Assembly (NCBI GenBank): GCA_001939145.1
Contig: LSRX01001506.1
Span: 1-64,000, forward strand
DNA from: Symbiodinium microadriaticum
Taxonomy: Eukaryota; Sar; Dinophyceae; Suessiales; Symbiodiniaceae
DNA: 64,000 bases
Reading direction: 5' to 3'
The notes beneath the pieces are model-generated. The model was not told the origin of the DNA and searched no databases. It saw nothing but the letters and a program-made list of their open reading frames with translations. A program made the translations under genes and the position numbers. Positions 7,484-16,511 of this stretch are shown piece after piece (the first letter of the stretch is position 1; each line of letters opens with the position of its first letter).

Positions 7484-10400
7484 ATGGTTTTCAGCTGCTG
7501 TATTCCACGTCGACTTTTCCCTTTTGCATTTCCTTTTACATTGCCGATTTTCATGCTTGGCTTTCTCTTCTGGATTTTCATGTCGAGCATTTCACATGGC
7601 AATTTTGGCATGCATCAGAGTACAGAGGGCACAGCAAATATTTATGATGATGTTTTGGCCGCCGCGGTCCCAAGTCCGCGGGCTGCACATGTGAGGCCCA
7701 ATACGGGAATTTCCGCAGGCAGCAGAGACGAGGGTTGGAAGTCCTCGCGCCAGGCTTCCGAGAGCAGGACAGTACAGATGATGCCTGGTGCACCAGATCC
7801 TGCGAAAAGGTGCGCAGAAGGCCGGTCACACGGCTACACCAAAGCTCGGAAACGTGCCTACAAACGGGCACTCAGACGTGTCAGGGCGCAAGGCAGCACC
7901 ATCTACAGGGGGCAAGTTTTCACTGAAGGCGCGCTCCTACAGCATTACACTCCGACCCCTTTACAGCAGATGACCCGTAGCACACCCAATGTGGCGAGGA
8001 CGCCCAGACGCGCTGGAGGGCAAAGTTTTTCCTTACGGTGTTTTTCCTGGAACTGCGGCGGGCTGAGCACACTCAAAGATGAGCTCTTCACGTGGTTGGA
8101 AGAACAGCCTTTTCAAGTGGTCATGCTTCAAGAATCGTGGTTGAAATCCTCCCTGGACTACACCACCAGGGGCTGGATATGCATCAACTCGGGGCTAGAG
8201 CAAGGCGGCCGCTCACATGCAGGTGTCATGACTTGCCTCAGATCTTCGACTTTTTCGCAGCAACATGTTAGGTACCATCACGTTTTGCCAGGCAGGGTGC
8301 TTCACGTTCAAGCGAGGTTTCAAGGAGGCTGGGTCAATCTCATCAACATCTACCAGCGTTGTTGGGATTTCCAAACAGACCAAGACCGCATCGTGAAGGA
8401 GAGAGCTATCGTCTGGAAAGCAGTACGCCAGACCATTGGACAGGTACCACAAGGCCATTTTCTCATGATAGCGGGGGACCTGAACACAGCAATCAGCTCA
8501 CATGCACCATGGTTAGGCAAGGGCATGCTCAAGGCCGCGGCCAACTCCGCCGATGCAGAGTGCCTAGCCGACCTCCTCAGTGACACCGGGCTCGTTGCTG
8601 TAAACACCTTTGGCAGGCACAACAGCTACACTTACATCCATGATGGTTCTCAGCAGGCTCGCAAGTCCTTCGTTGATTATGTCTTGGTTCGTAAAGTTCA
8701 GGCAGCCAAACGCACTTGCAGTCTCATCCGCAATTTTCAGGTCGGGCAGTGGCGCAGAGGAGGCAAACATCTTCCCATCACTGTCGAGATTCAGCTGCAG
8801 CCTTACCGGTTCACCAGGCCTACAGCTACCTCGGAGTGGCCCATATGGAAGTGCAAGCTACTCCAGCAGCAGGTCAAGCGCGATCCCGACATCAGTCTTC
8901 GATTTCAGCAGGAGGTCGCACTTGCCCTGGCCGAGTCCTCAGATTACCACCCTCACGAGCTCAATCGCAAACTGCTTGAGATCGGGCGACGAGTCTTCGC
9001 CGTCCACCGCCCGCGCAGCATTTCTCCACCTTGGGCGCAGGGGGCTCATGTACAGACCATCAAGACAATGTGGCTCCATTACCGGCACATGAAGCTTGCC
9101 CGTGGAGTACCTGGGCTTCGGGCTGTCTTTCAGGCAATGAGGCATTGGACATCCTTTCAGCGGCTCCACAGGCAGGTCCAACGTCACAGTCGTCGTTTGC
9201 GCAGGCAGCACATGGACAATTTGTTGACCGAGGCTCAGGCACGGGATCAGGTGGATGGCTCAGGGGCCGTCTTCGACTTACTCAAACGGGTGGCACCGAA
9301 GCAAGCTAGAAAACGCACCCAACTCAGGGACGACTCGGGGCGCATCATGACCCCGGCAGAGGAAGCACATGCACTAGCGGCGTATTGGAAGGATGTCTGC
9401 GGCAGTGTCCACAAAACCTCGATGCAGGAAGCTCCTGGCGGGGGAGACCCGTTCCTGACCTACGACATTTCCCCTGATGACATCAAGCAGGCCCTTCGTA
9501 ACCTGCATGTTGGCAAGGCTGCTCCCAAGCATTGCGCCCCGCACATCATGTGGAAACTCGCCGCGGAGCCCATCGCTACTTTTCTCGAGGCATCGGTGTT
9601 TGGCCACTGGCGCGCAACCGGGGCGCACATCCCTGATGCATGGCCTGGAGCTTGGCTCACCTTCCTTAGCAAACCGAACAAGGCGGGGACCAAACCGGAT
9701 CACCTCAGGCCAATCGCCCTCCTCGAGCCGGCCGGCAAAGCAGTGAGTGGCATCATCAAGGAGCACCTGACCCCCTACCTGGAGGCATGGACTCGTCACC
9801 TGCATTTCTATGGGTACCTCAGTAACCGCTCCACACATCAGGCGCTGGACCTCGTTTTCGCACATTGCGAGCTAGTCCGCACCAGAACACAGGCGCAGGG
9901 TAGATCTCCATATGCCAAAAGAGCGGGAATCGGACAATACAAGTGCATTGGTGGCCTCCAGGTCAGTGTTGATTGCACGCAGGCTTTCGATCGAATCGAC
10001 AGAGGTCTGCTACTACAGGCACTCACGTTGCTCCAGGTCCCATTGCCCTTAGTCGACATCATCATGCGCTGGGTTCAGGACACCACATACCACATCAACC
10101 AGGATGATTGTGAGGAGACGTTCACCTCCCGCAGGGGAGTGAGGCAGGGGTGCAAATTGTCACCAACGTTATGGTGTTGCATCATGGTCTTTATCGCCCG
10201 CAGCTTGGACCATTCTCTCGGGGCACAGTGGTGCCTAGAGCATTTGGTAGGCTTCGCCGACGATCTGCACCTGCGATGGACATTCTCTACCTTGGCAGAG
10301 ATGCACACAGCCCTCCAACAAGCAGCTCAGGCCCTTGCAATTTTAGAAAAGATGAGCTTGGTCCTTAGCAAAGAGAAGACTGTTTGCCTCCTCAAGGCCG

Positions 10401-13400
10401 AAGGCTCACAAGCACCGCACGCGAAGAAGAAGATCATCGTTCAGACCAAGGATGGCAAGTATTTACAGTTGTCCCCCGATTACCGCTTGCCCCTTAAACG
10501 CCAACACCCGTACCTAGGAGCCATCATCAGCTACGCCGACTTTGAGAACCAGAACGCCAAACACAGGGTTCAGGCAGGCAAAGTAGCTTTTCAGCGGCTT
10601 CGACCGTACTTGATGAATCGCAGAGCCCTTTCCTTTGCGAAGAGGGTAGCATTGTGGAAGGCAACGGTGGTCTCATCAACATTTTACGGCATCACGGCCT
10701 CGGGCATCACTCCAAAGGGCCTGGACCTCATGCGAGTGACGCTCACCAAGCAGGTCAGGGCAATGGCCAATTCGCCCAGGCACCTCACGCTGGAATCGGA
10801 TCGTGATTTCTGGCAGCGCCTCCGCCTCAAAGCCCCGGCGGACTTGCTCTTGGACAGGGCACAGGCCATTCAGCATCGCACCCAGGAGCTATTTCACATA
10901 CTTGAGGCGGACGATGTCCGGCTCTCGGCCACCACTCTTGCATGGGAGAATCGCGTGTTCACTCAGCTCCAGACTCTTTGCGTCGGGACTGACGGGGGGA
11001 TTATATCCCAGCACGTTTGTCCTTCCTGCCACGCTCTGTTCGAGAACATGGAGGCCCTCCGCGCACACATCGCGAGGAAGCACAGTGCTGACAGACGACA
11101 GGCGGAGCCCACAACGTTCGACCACTACCGGCACGGCACCGATGGGATGCCACAGTGCAGTCGCTGTGGCCACAAATTTAAGAGATGGGCCGACTTAGCC
11201 AAACACATCACGGGCAATCATTGTCAGGCTGTTGCAAGCACAGCACAGGTCCCTGCACAAACCGTCGACTCCGTCGCAGCCTCGCCCGTACCTTATCTAG
11301 AGCTGGCCAGGTCCATGGACGCTACAGCCCGGGACCCACGCACCATGACACTCAGCAAGGACCTTCAGGATGAGCTTCTACACCATTGCGCCATATGCCG
11401 ACAATGGCTCCCGAACTTCAGGTACGTTAAGATTCACTATACCAGAGTTCACCCGCAACAATGGCAGCAACATCAAGCCCAAACGCAGCAATGGCGCAGG
11501 CAGCACATCCCCAAGACCGTCCACGAGTGTGCATGGTGTGGTGGACGGCCCAGCAAAGGGAATGTACACTCAGACACTTGCCCAGTGTTATTTCAGGTCA
11601 CCATGGTGAATGCCATCATCCAGGCGGAGCTTCAAGGCCCAGAGGCTGCGGATGCACCGAGTGAGAGCACAGAGCCGATCCCAGTCGCTGGCTCGGTGAA
11701 ACAATGGTCTCTTCATTGCCAGTTCTGTTCGCATGCTTGCACAAAGCGCGGCCTCCGCAAACACATGAAAGACTGTCACTCTGCGTGGTGGCACCGGGCT
11801 GGCTCGCATGTGGAAGCTCTCTGCTCAGGCTGGGCCAGTGGGTTAGCGAAACCGCATTGTCAATTTTGTGACCAACCCTATCAACATAGAGCTCAGCACT
11901 CCAGCAGTTGCCACGTCATCTTCCAAGAAGCCGTCCACAGAAGTCTGACAGCGCATCCTTTACAGCATGGCGATGGCGAGCGAAGAGATGATGCCGCAAT
12001 CCCAGGCGGAGCTCATGGATGTGTTCGGGGCATGCCTTCCAGCGGTGGCACAGAGTCTCCAGAGCATGCAAAAGCGAACGGATCAGAACGAAAACCCCGA
12101 CAGCTCTCTGCCGAAACGCCCTCGCACGGACACAAAGGATGTGGAGATGGAGCCCACGGCACGTCTGAAGGCGGGGCCACCTCGGCGAGGGCAACACCGC
12201 CGGGGCAACCAAACCTTCGGCAATTCTTCGGGAGGCCTCGAGCGTCTTGTGGTGAACATGGCATCTCTCTGTCTACGCCAGGAAGAGGAGCTACAGCTGA
12301 TGAGAGTGGACAAGCAGTTCATGATCCACTTCAGCAGCGGCCCCCAGGGGCTGCTACCATCCTTGTATGCCGTGGCCCAGAAGTGGAACGAAGCGAAAGA
12401 GAAGTCCCCCCCGGAAGTGCAGAATTCGCTTCGCGTGTGCCTGGTGAACAGCATGTGGCTGGAGTTCTACACCAGACTGGAAAACATGGTCAAGAATCCA
12501 CAGGCTCTGGAGGGACTCATCAAGCACGATTGGATTCAGAAGAAAGGGAGCGAACACTTCTGGCCGTACAAGAAGTGGAATGGCCAGCAGCTGGTGCTGG
12601 ACACATCTCGCGATCCGATTGCCCACCCGGTGATGTTGGAGAAGGTGGCCGAGCTGAGGGAGATCTTCCTCGCCCAGACGGAGCAGCTCGTGCACAAGTT
12701 TCGGAGCACCCGGCGATTGACAGCACAGATCGCGGGCAGCACGTTGCCGTTTCTACTTTCCTTATCGTGCCGGGGACAGGCGGCGGATCGGGCCCACTCG
12801 ATGTGCAACGATCTTTGCGGGAACATGGCTCTCCAGCTGATCGGCGCCAACATGCGGCCGGAAAGAGTCAAGAGGAGCCCAGCGGCAGACGCGCTCGCCA
12901 AGGACCTGGACCAGTTGCGGGCGACGCTACAGGGCTGAGGCAGTCTGTGCTTGCAGTGCGTTTGCAAAATAAGAGCAACACATGCTACATCAACTCCAGT
13001 ATCCTGCTTTGGCTTTGGGCTTATGCTCTCACCACCGATCTTGCGGATACCGCAGGTTTTGCAGCTACAGCTCTGCGAGCTGTCTTATCGAGCAAGGGCA
13101 TGCTTGATCTTCTGGAGTTCTTGCCTTGGCGACGCTTTCTCCAGGGATGGCGAAATGTTCGTCACCAGCACGATGTACAAGAGTGGCATGTGCATTTGTT
13201 TTCCCAGGCGATGCCTCCATCGAGCTGGGGCTCATGGCAGGCTAAGCTTCTTAGTCTGGACCTCAGAGACAGTGCAAACACTTACACGCCCATCTTGATG
13301 ACACCACCCGCGCATTTACAGGAGTGTTCTCTCCAAACAGTGGTGGATCAGTGGAGTTCCCAAGAGGCCATTCACGCTTTAGCAGCGCCACCTCGTATCC

Positions 13401-13732
13401 TGAGCATTTGCCTTACAAGGTTTGGCTTCAACGATGCTGGCGCTTTCAAAGTTGAGATGCCGGTGAGTCTTCAACCTTTTACTGTCACGATTCCTTGCTT
13501 CGTGAATGAACATAGTCTGGAGACGCGTAGCTGTCAGTACACTATCATTGGGGCTATTTCTCATTATGGCAATGATATTTCTTCAGGCCATTACAGGGCA
13601 ATGCTTCACGATGTTGCGGAATCATGCTGGTACATCACTGATGATGGTGCTCGCGCCAAACGGGCTAAAACTGCTGACATGAGACATCTTTCAAGGAATG
13701 CTTACGTCATTTGGCTGAGCGCTAGGGTCTGA
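7484..13732 (+). CDS. LINE polyprotein: APE endonuclease - reverse transcriptase - C2H2/Cys-His fingers - ubiquitin-specific protease
   Basis: The first ATG (7484) gives 2,082 residues. Residues 1-30 are strikingly hydrophobic (FPFAFPFTLPIFMLGFLFWI), like a membrane segment. The AP-endonuclease spans about 185-405: FSWNCGGLST, VVMLQESW, AGDLNTA, SFVDYVLV. The RT spans about 650-1000: LRPIALLEPAGKA, motif A VDCTQAFDRID, motif B RRGVRQGCKLSP, motif C GFADD. Six Cys/His fingers lie at about 1179, 1224, 1302, 1349, 1411 and 1459. A peptidase C19 (USP) domain fills about 1825-2080: Cys box KSNTCYINSS (Cys1834), DVQEW, His box SSGHYRAML (His2036) and WYITDDGA for the acidic residue. Residues about 1490-1818 have a Gly/Arg/Pro/Glu/His-rich composition unlike a folded protein and overlie a better-looking ORF in another frame. 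The USP has no upstream ATG of its own before its Cys, so it needs this frame or a frameshift. Confidence 0.9.
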   Translation: MVFSCCIPRRLFPFAFPFTLPIFMLGFLFWIFMSSISHGNFGMHQSTEGTANIYDDVLAAAVPSPRAAHVRPNTGISAGSRDEGWKSSRQASESRTVQMMPGAPDPAKRCAEGRSHGYTKARKRAYKRALRRVRAQGSTIYRGQVFTEGALLQHYTPTPLQQMTRSTPNVARTPRRAGGQSFSLRCFSWNCGGLSTLKDELFTWLEEQPFQVVMLQESWLKSSLDYTTRGWICINSGLEQGGRSHAGVMTCLRSSTFSQQHVRYHHVLPGRVLHVQARFQGGWVNLINIYQRCWDFQTDQDRIVKERAIVWKAVRQTIGQVPQGHFLMIAGDLNTAISSHAPWLGKGMLKAAANSADAECLADLLSDTGLVAVNTFGRHNSYTYIHDGSQQARKSFVDYVLVRKVQAAKRTCSLIRNFQVGQWRRGGKHLPITVEIQLQPYRFTRPTATSEWPIWKCKLLQQQVKRDPDISLRFQQEVALALAESSDYHPHELNRKLLEIGRRVFAVHRPRSISPPWAQGAHVQTIKTMWLHYRHMKLARGVPGLRAVFQAMRHWTSFQRLHRQVQRHSRRLRRQHMDNLLTEAQARDQVDGSGAVFDLLKRVAPKQARKRTQLRDDSGRIMTPAEEAHALAAYWKDVCGSVHKTSMQEAPGGGDPFLTYDISPDDIKQALRNLHVGKAAPKHCAPHIMWKLAAEPIATFLEASVFGHWRATGAHIPDAWPGAWLTFLSKPNKAGTKPDHLRPIALLEPAGKAVSGIIKEHLTPYLEAWTRHLHFYGYLSNRSTHQALDLVFAHCELVRTRTQAQGRSPYAKRAGIGQYKCIGGLQVSVDCTQAFDRIDRGLLLQALTLLQVPLPLVDIIMRWVQDTTYHINQDDCEETFTSRRGVRQGCKLSPTLWCCIMVFIARSLDHSLGAQWCLEHLVGFADDLHLRWTFSTLAEMHTALQQAAQALAILEKMSLVLSKEKTVCLLKAEGSQAPHAKKKIIVQTKDGKYLQLSPDYRLPLKRQHPYLGAIISYADFENQNAKHRVQAGKVAFQRLRPYLMNRRALSFAKRVALWKATVVSSTFYGITASGITPKGLDLMRVTLTKQVRAMANSPRHLTLESDRDFWQRLRLKAPADLLLDRAQAIQHRTQELFHILEADDVRLSATTLAWENRVFTQLQTLCVGTDGGIISQHVCPSCHALFENMEALRAHIARKHSADRRQAEPTTFDHYRHGTDGMPQCSRCGHKFKRWADLAKHITGNHCQAVASTAQVPAQTVDSVAASPVPYLELARSMDATARDPRTMTLSKDLQDELLHHCAICRQWLPNFRYVKIHYTRVHPQQWQQHQAQTQQWRRQHIPKTVHECAWCGGRPSKGNVHSDTCPVLFQVTMVNAIIQAELQGPEAADAPSESTEPIPVAGSVKQWSLHCQFCSHACTKRGLRKHMKDCHSAWWHRAGSHVEALCSGWASGLAKPHCQFCDQPYQHRAQHSSSCHVIFQEAVHRSLTAHPLQHGDGERRDDAAIPGGAHGCVRGMPSSGGTESPEHAKANGSERKPRQLSAETPSHGHKGCGDGAHGTSEGGATSARATPPGQPNLRQFFGRPRASCGEHGISLSTPGRGATADESGQAVHDPLQQRPPGAATILVCRGPEVERSEREVPPGSAEFASRVPGEQHVAGVLHQTGKHGQESTGSGGTHQARLDSEERERTLLAVQEVEWPAAGAGHISRSDCPPGDVGEGGRAEGDLPRPDGAARAQVSEHPAIDSTDRGQHVAVSTFLIVPGTGGGSGPLDVQRSLREHGSPADRRQHAAGKSQEEPSGRRARQGPGPVAGDATGLRQSVLAVRLQNKSNTCYINSSILLWLWAYALTTDLADTAGFAATALRAVLSSKGMLDLLEFLPWRRFLQGWRNVRHQHDVQEWHVHLFSQAMPPSSWGSWQAKLLSLDLRDSANTYTPILMTPPAHLQECSLQTVVDQWSSQEAIHALAAPPRILSICLTRFGFNDAGAFKVEMPVSLQPFTVTIPCFVNEHSLETRSCQYTIIGAISHYGNDISSGHYRAMLHDVAESCWYITDDGARAKRAKTADMRHLSRNAYVIWLSARV
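11967..12938 (+). CDS. Overprinted 323-codon ORF inside the LINE polyprotein
   Basis: This ATG-initiated frame is +1 relative to the polyprotein. It encodes a normal-looking soluble helical protein: a basic Pro/Arg-rich N-terminus with a possible nuclear signal (PKRPRTDTKDVE, PPRRGQHRRG) and then a Leu/Trp-rich helical region (LRQEEELQLMRVDKQFM, CLVNSMWLEFYTRLENM, WIQKKGSEHFWPYKKW, LATFL-like helices to DLDQLRATLQG). It stops at 12936-12938, right where USP-like sequence begins in the polyprotein frame. The polyprotein frame over the same ~970 bases is open but compositionally odd. The ORF is therefore probably real, and may be the LINE's ORF1-like RNA-binding protein or a separate accessory factor. 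No domain is recognised. Confidence 0.65.
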   Translation: MAMASEEMMPQSQAELMDVFGACLPAVAQSLQSMQKRTDQNENPDSSLPKRPRTDTKDVEMEPTARLKAGPPRRGQHRRGNQTFGNSSGGLERLVVNMASLCLRQEEELQLMRVDKQFMIHFSSGPQGLLPSLYAVAQKWNEAKEKSPPEVQNSLRVCLVNSMWLEFYTRLENMVKNPQALEGLIKHDWIQKKGSEHFWPYKKWNGQQLVLDTSRDPIAHPVMLEKVAELREIFLAQTEQLVHKFRSTRRLTAQIAGSTLPFLLSLSCRGQAADRAHSMCNDLCGNMALQLIGANMRPERVKRSPAADALAKDLDQLRATLQG

Positions 13733-14193
13733 CACAGCTTACGGCTCACTGGCAAACACAGGTGTGTAGTCCTCGCTGGACGCAGGAGGCTACACTTGCT
13801 GTCGGGGTTTTCTCCTACGGGCACCTGTGTTCTCTGCCGCATGTCACGTCGGACGCGTCGTGCATGCCGAGTGTCGGAGCTGTTAGGGGGTAGGGTTCGA
13901 CTACGGTGGACTGTAACAACAGCTCAGTCACCGTTTTTGCTAGGAAGGCTGCTCTCACTCGAAGAGGTGAGGATCGCCGCACACTTTTTTAGTTCCTGAG
14001 TTTTTGTGTTGCCGACTCCGGATCGCTGCTTTACGAAGCGGGTCCGGGATCGTGCTTGCTTGGCCCGACAGGGCGGAGCACAGGCCGCGACTACGAGTCG
14101 CCGAGCTCCTAGGAGTTTGCTGGCTTACGCTAGGTGACCTCAAGCTTCTCTTACCAACCGCTTCGAGTCGCTGGGACACTGCGAGTCAAAAAA
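13733..14193 (+). other. 3' UTR and tail of LINE
   Basis: This is 461 bp after the USP stop without a coding signal, ending in six A residues that abut the target-site duplication. No AATAAA signal was seen, and a simple-repeat tail is absent apart from the A-run. Confidence 0.7.
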
Positions 14194-14202
14194 AGTCTCA
14201 TC
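14194..14202 (+). repeat. Right target-site duplication of LINE
   Basis: This is the second copy of AGTCTCATC, in frame with the downstream RT codons. Confidence 0.88.
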
Positions 14203-15567
14203 AATGACACAGTCACCGTCTCAGAGAAACCTGTGACCCATTCTATTGATGAGATTGCGCTCCTCATAACCAAGCTTTCGAGAGTTGCAAGGAAGAAGGG
14301 CTTGAAAGAACTGTTTGGCAAAACGGCCGACCTGAAAAGTGCCTATAGGCAGCTGGCAATCGCTGACGGAAGCTTGAGGTTCTCTTATCTCGCTGTGTAT
14401 GACCCGACGGACGACAAGCCTAAAGTGTTCAGGCAGTTAGCGGTCCCTTTCGGGTCAACAAAGGCCGTTTACTTCTTCCTGAGAGTGGCAAGAGCACTTT
14501 GGACTATCTTAGTAAGGGGAGCATTGGTACCCACCACGAATTACTTCGATGACTTTGTGCTTCTGGCCTTGAACGGTGACAGAAGCTCGTGTTCTTACGC
14601 GTTCAACGAAGTGATGAAGCTTCTTGGTTGGAAACTCTCTGCAGACAAAACCACTGAGTGGAACACGAGTTTCGAGGCTCTAGGTGTTCTCTTCGAGATT
14701 GACCAGACGGGGTCTGGTGTCTTGAGAGTTAAGAACACTGAGAAAAGACGGAAGGAGCTTACATCTTCCATCGCTGGTTTTCTTGATTCAGGAATGATGA
14801 CCCAGAAGGAAGCCTTACAGTTGAGAGGCAGGTTACAGTTTGCCCAAGCCCAGTTCTTCGGAAGGTTGGGCAGACGCTGTCTGAACGAAATTACGAGACA
14901 CGCATACTCTGGGAGATTAAAGCTGTCAACTTCTGCCAAAGAACGTCTGGAAGAGTTCGGCAAGTTCCTGAGTGCGGCCCAACCGAGGTTGGTAGGTCGA
15001 GTCTCGTGCAGAACCTTTATGATTCTCACTGATGCTGCCTTTGAGAAAGAAACCCGCACGGGTGGACTGGGTGGCGTGTTGTTGACCGGAAGCGGGTCAG
15101 CATTGTCATATTTCAGTGTACCGATATCTGATCACCAGACCGACGCGCTGTCGGCCCATGAGGAGCAAACCATCATTTACGAGCTTGAAATGTTTGGAGT
15201 GCTCGTGGGGTTGAAGTTGCTGGTTGAGAAAACAACCGGCTTCGCAGAGGAGTACTCTCAGGCGGGAGCAACTGCAGGGACTGGAGTTACATGTTTCATT
15301 GACAATGATGCTGCACGACACGCCTACATTGCAGGTTCTGCTAAGAAAGGAGTTGCAGGGATCCTCGTTGATGAGGTCAATTTTCTAGAATACGTCCACG
15401 GCATTTTGCCGTGGTATGCAAGAGTAGCATCACCAGCAAATCTTGCGGATGAGCCATCGAGAATGAAACTAGACTTGGTCCGGAAACTGGGTTTCAAGGA
15501 CGAGTCGCTTGAAGCCACGAAGATCGTCCTGTCGATTGTAGGAAAAGCTTCAGCTTTGGTTGCTTGA
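14194..15567 (+). CDS. Pol C-terminal part: reverse transcriptase and RNase H of YR element
   Basis: The frame resumes after the LINE with SLINDTVTVSEKPVTHSIDE. RT motifs are TADLKSAYRQL (motif A, Asp), PFGSTKAVYFFLRVARAL (motif B) and NYFDDFVLL (motif C, the YxDD box as YFDD), then LLGWKLSADKT. A connection helix region follows (EALQLRGRLQFAQAQFFGR). RNase H-like blocks are LTDAAFEKETRTGGLGG (about 15028), FIDNDAARHAY (about 15296) and SPANLADEPSRM (about 15430), as in DIRS-type elements. The codons upstream of 14194 belong to the LINE tail. The ORF stops 20 bp before repeat B1. RT and RNase H active residues look intact, so without the LINE the enzyme could have been functional. Confidence 0.88.
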   Translation, partial: SLINDTVTVSEKPVTHSIDEIALLITKLSRVARKKGLKELFGKTADLKSAYRQLAIADGSLRFSYLAVYDPTDDKPKVFRQLAVPFGSTKAVYFFLRVARALWTILVRGALVPTTNYFDDFVLLALNGDRSSCSYAFNEVMKLLGWKLSADKTTEWNTSFEALGVLFEIDQTGSGVLRVKNTEKRRKELTSSIAGFLDSGMMTQKEALQLRGRLQFAQAQFFGRLGRRCLNEITRHAYSGRLKLSTSAKERLEEFGKFLSAAQPRLVGRVSCRTFMILTDAAFEKETRTGGLGGVLLTGSGSALSYFSVPISDHQTDALSAHEEQTIIYELEMFGVLVGLKLLVEKTTGFAEEYSQAGATAGTGVTCFIDNDAARHAYIAGSAKKGVAGILVDEVNFLEYVHGILPWYARVASPANLADEPSRMKLDLVRKLGFKDESLEATKIVLSIVGKASALVA

Positions 15568-15587
15568 CACTGCGACTCAGTTAAAGT

Positions 15588-15811
15588 GGGGACAAAAGAG
15601 TCTTGTGTCTCACAGGACTGCTGAGATCGGATCTGCCGTGTTCGGTACTGATTACCCCACTGTGTGAAAAGATACCTCGCTTGTAGAGTTGTCTGAGAAC
15701 GCCTGCTGTCTTGAAAGCGTTCGATACCTGAGTGCTCAAACATGTTGGCATGAAACACGAAGTTGTGAACAACAAGATGTACATGACACAAGCACGGTCT
15801 TAGAACAATAA
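15588..15811 (+). repeat. B1 split direct repeat of YR element
   Basis: This 224-bp segment just after the pol stop is repeated at 16512-16735 with two mismatches seen (GTTGGCATG/GTTGACATG and AAGTTGTGAAC/AAGTTTTGAAC). A small hairpin (TTATTGTT...AACAATAA) follows at about 15847-15869. Confidence 0.92.
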
Positions 15812-16050
15812 GTTTCGTTCTTTGAATACCTGGAAAAGATAAAGCTTTATTGTTCAAGGAAAAACAATAACGAGATGCATGGCGCATTCTTCTTGCGACC
15901 TCTTTTGCTTGACTAGGGTGGTAGTCAAGTAGTTCGTGCAGCAGAAGCCTGCTTGGCAGTGCGCTGCGGGGCCTATGGCCGACGCTAGGCGATCAGTCAG
16001 TTTCACTGTCTACTCGCCGCGTGTGACGGAAACAACAACGAGAAAAGTTT

Positions 16051-16224
16051 CAGAGAACTGATAACTTTTCAAGGTGTTGTTTTAGTGCTTGCCTTTCTCT
16101 CCGCTGAACTTTTCGTGACACGATTTTCTCCCATGCATGCGAACGATAACATGACATGATGGCTTTAACTGAAGATTTGCTCCGCTGCAGCATGACCTCT
16201 CGACGGGCAGGATGCCCTAGCTGG
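16051..16224 (+). repeat. A2 split direct repeat of YR element
   Basis: This is an identical copy (by eye) of A1 at 1855-2028, lying between B1 and B2. It is separated from them by 239 bp and 287 bp without coding signal. The A2 position allows a circular DNA intermediate to be rebuilt from a linear transcript. Confidence 0.92.
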
Positions 16225-16511
16225 GAAACAGCAGATTTTATTTTGAAAACCCACCCTCGCCGCCCTTTCTCTCTAACTGCCTTCTTCCCGCTTCAGGTTT
16301 TTGGTAGCAGCTGACGATGGCTGCTGTGACAGTAGTCTTTGCTGAGGGACCTGTCAGGAGAGTTTGTCAGGCATTTGAGGAATGCTGCCGGTGGCTGCCT
16401 TGGCCATTTCTTCACCTTTGTTTCGGTTGCAGGCGTCTTGCCGACAGGCCGTTTGCTAAGGTACCGATTCTGAGCCGGACACGGCTTGAGAGTGCTTCAG
16501 TTTCCCCACCG

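Larger units (their letters stand above)
7413..14193 (+). mobile_element. Full-length non-LTR retrotransposon (LINE) with APE endonuclease, RT and USP protease
   Basis: The element is 6,781 bp, bounded by a perfect 9-bp target-site duplication and ending in a short A-run (14188-14193), the marks of target-primed reverse transcription. It has a 71-bp 5' leader, one giant ORF (7484-13732), an overprinted ORF (11967-12938) and a 461-bp 3' UTR. It sits in sense orientation inside the RT gene of the YR element. The first six bases are GTAAGT, a consensus 5' splice donor. The main ORF has no stop in 2,082 codons, so the copy looks young. An APE endonuclease with an FADD RT centre places it broadly with APE-type LINEs. 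The clade needs a tree. Confidence 0.9.

Noticed and set aside
7413-14193. The LINE as a normal intron of the RT gene
   Set aside because: It begins GTAAGT, but splicing to the AG next to the right duplication adds 7 bases and shifts frame. The 9-bp duplication, A-run and coding content fit a LINE insertion better.
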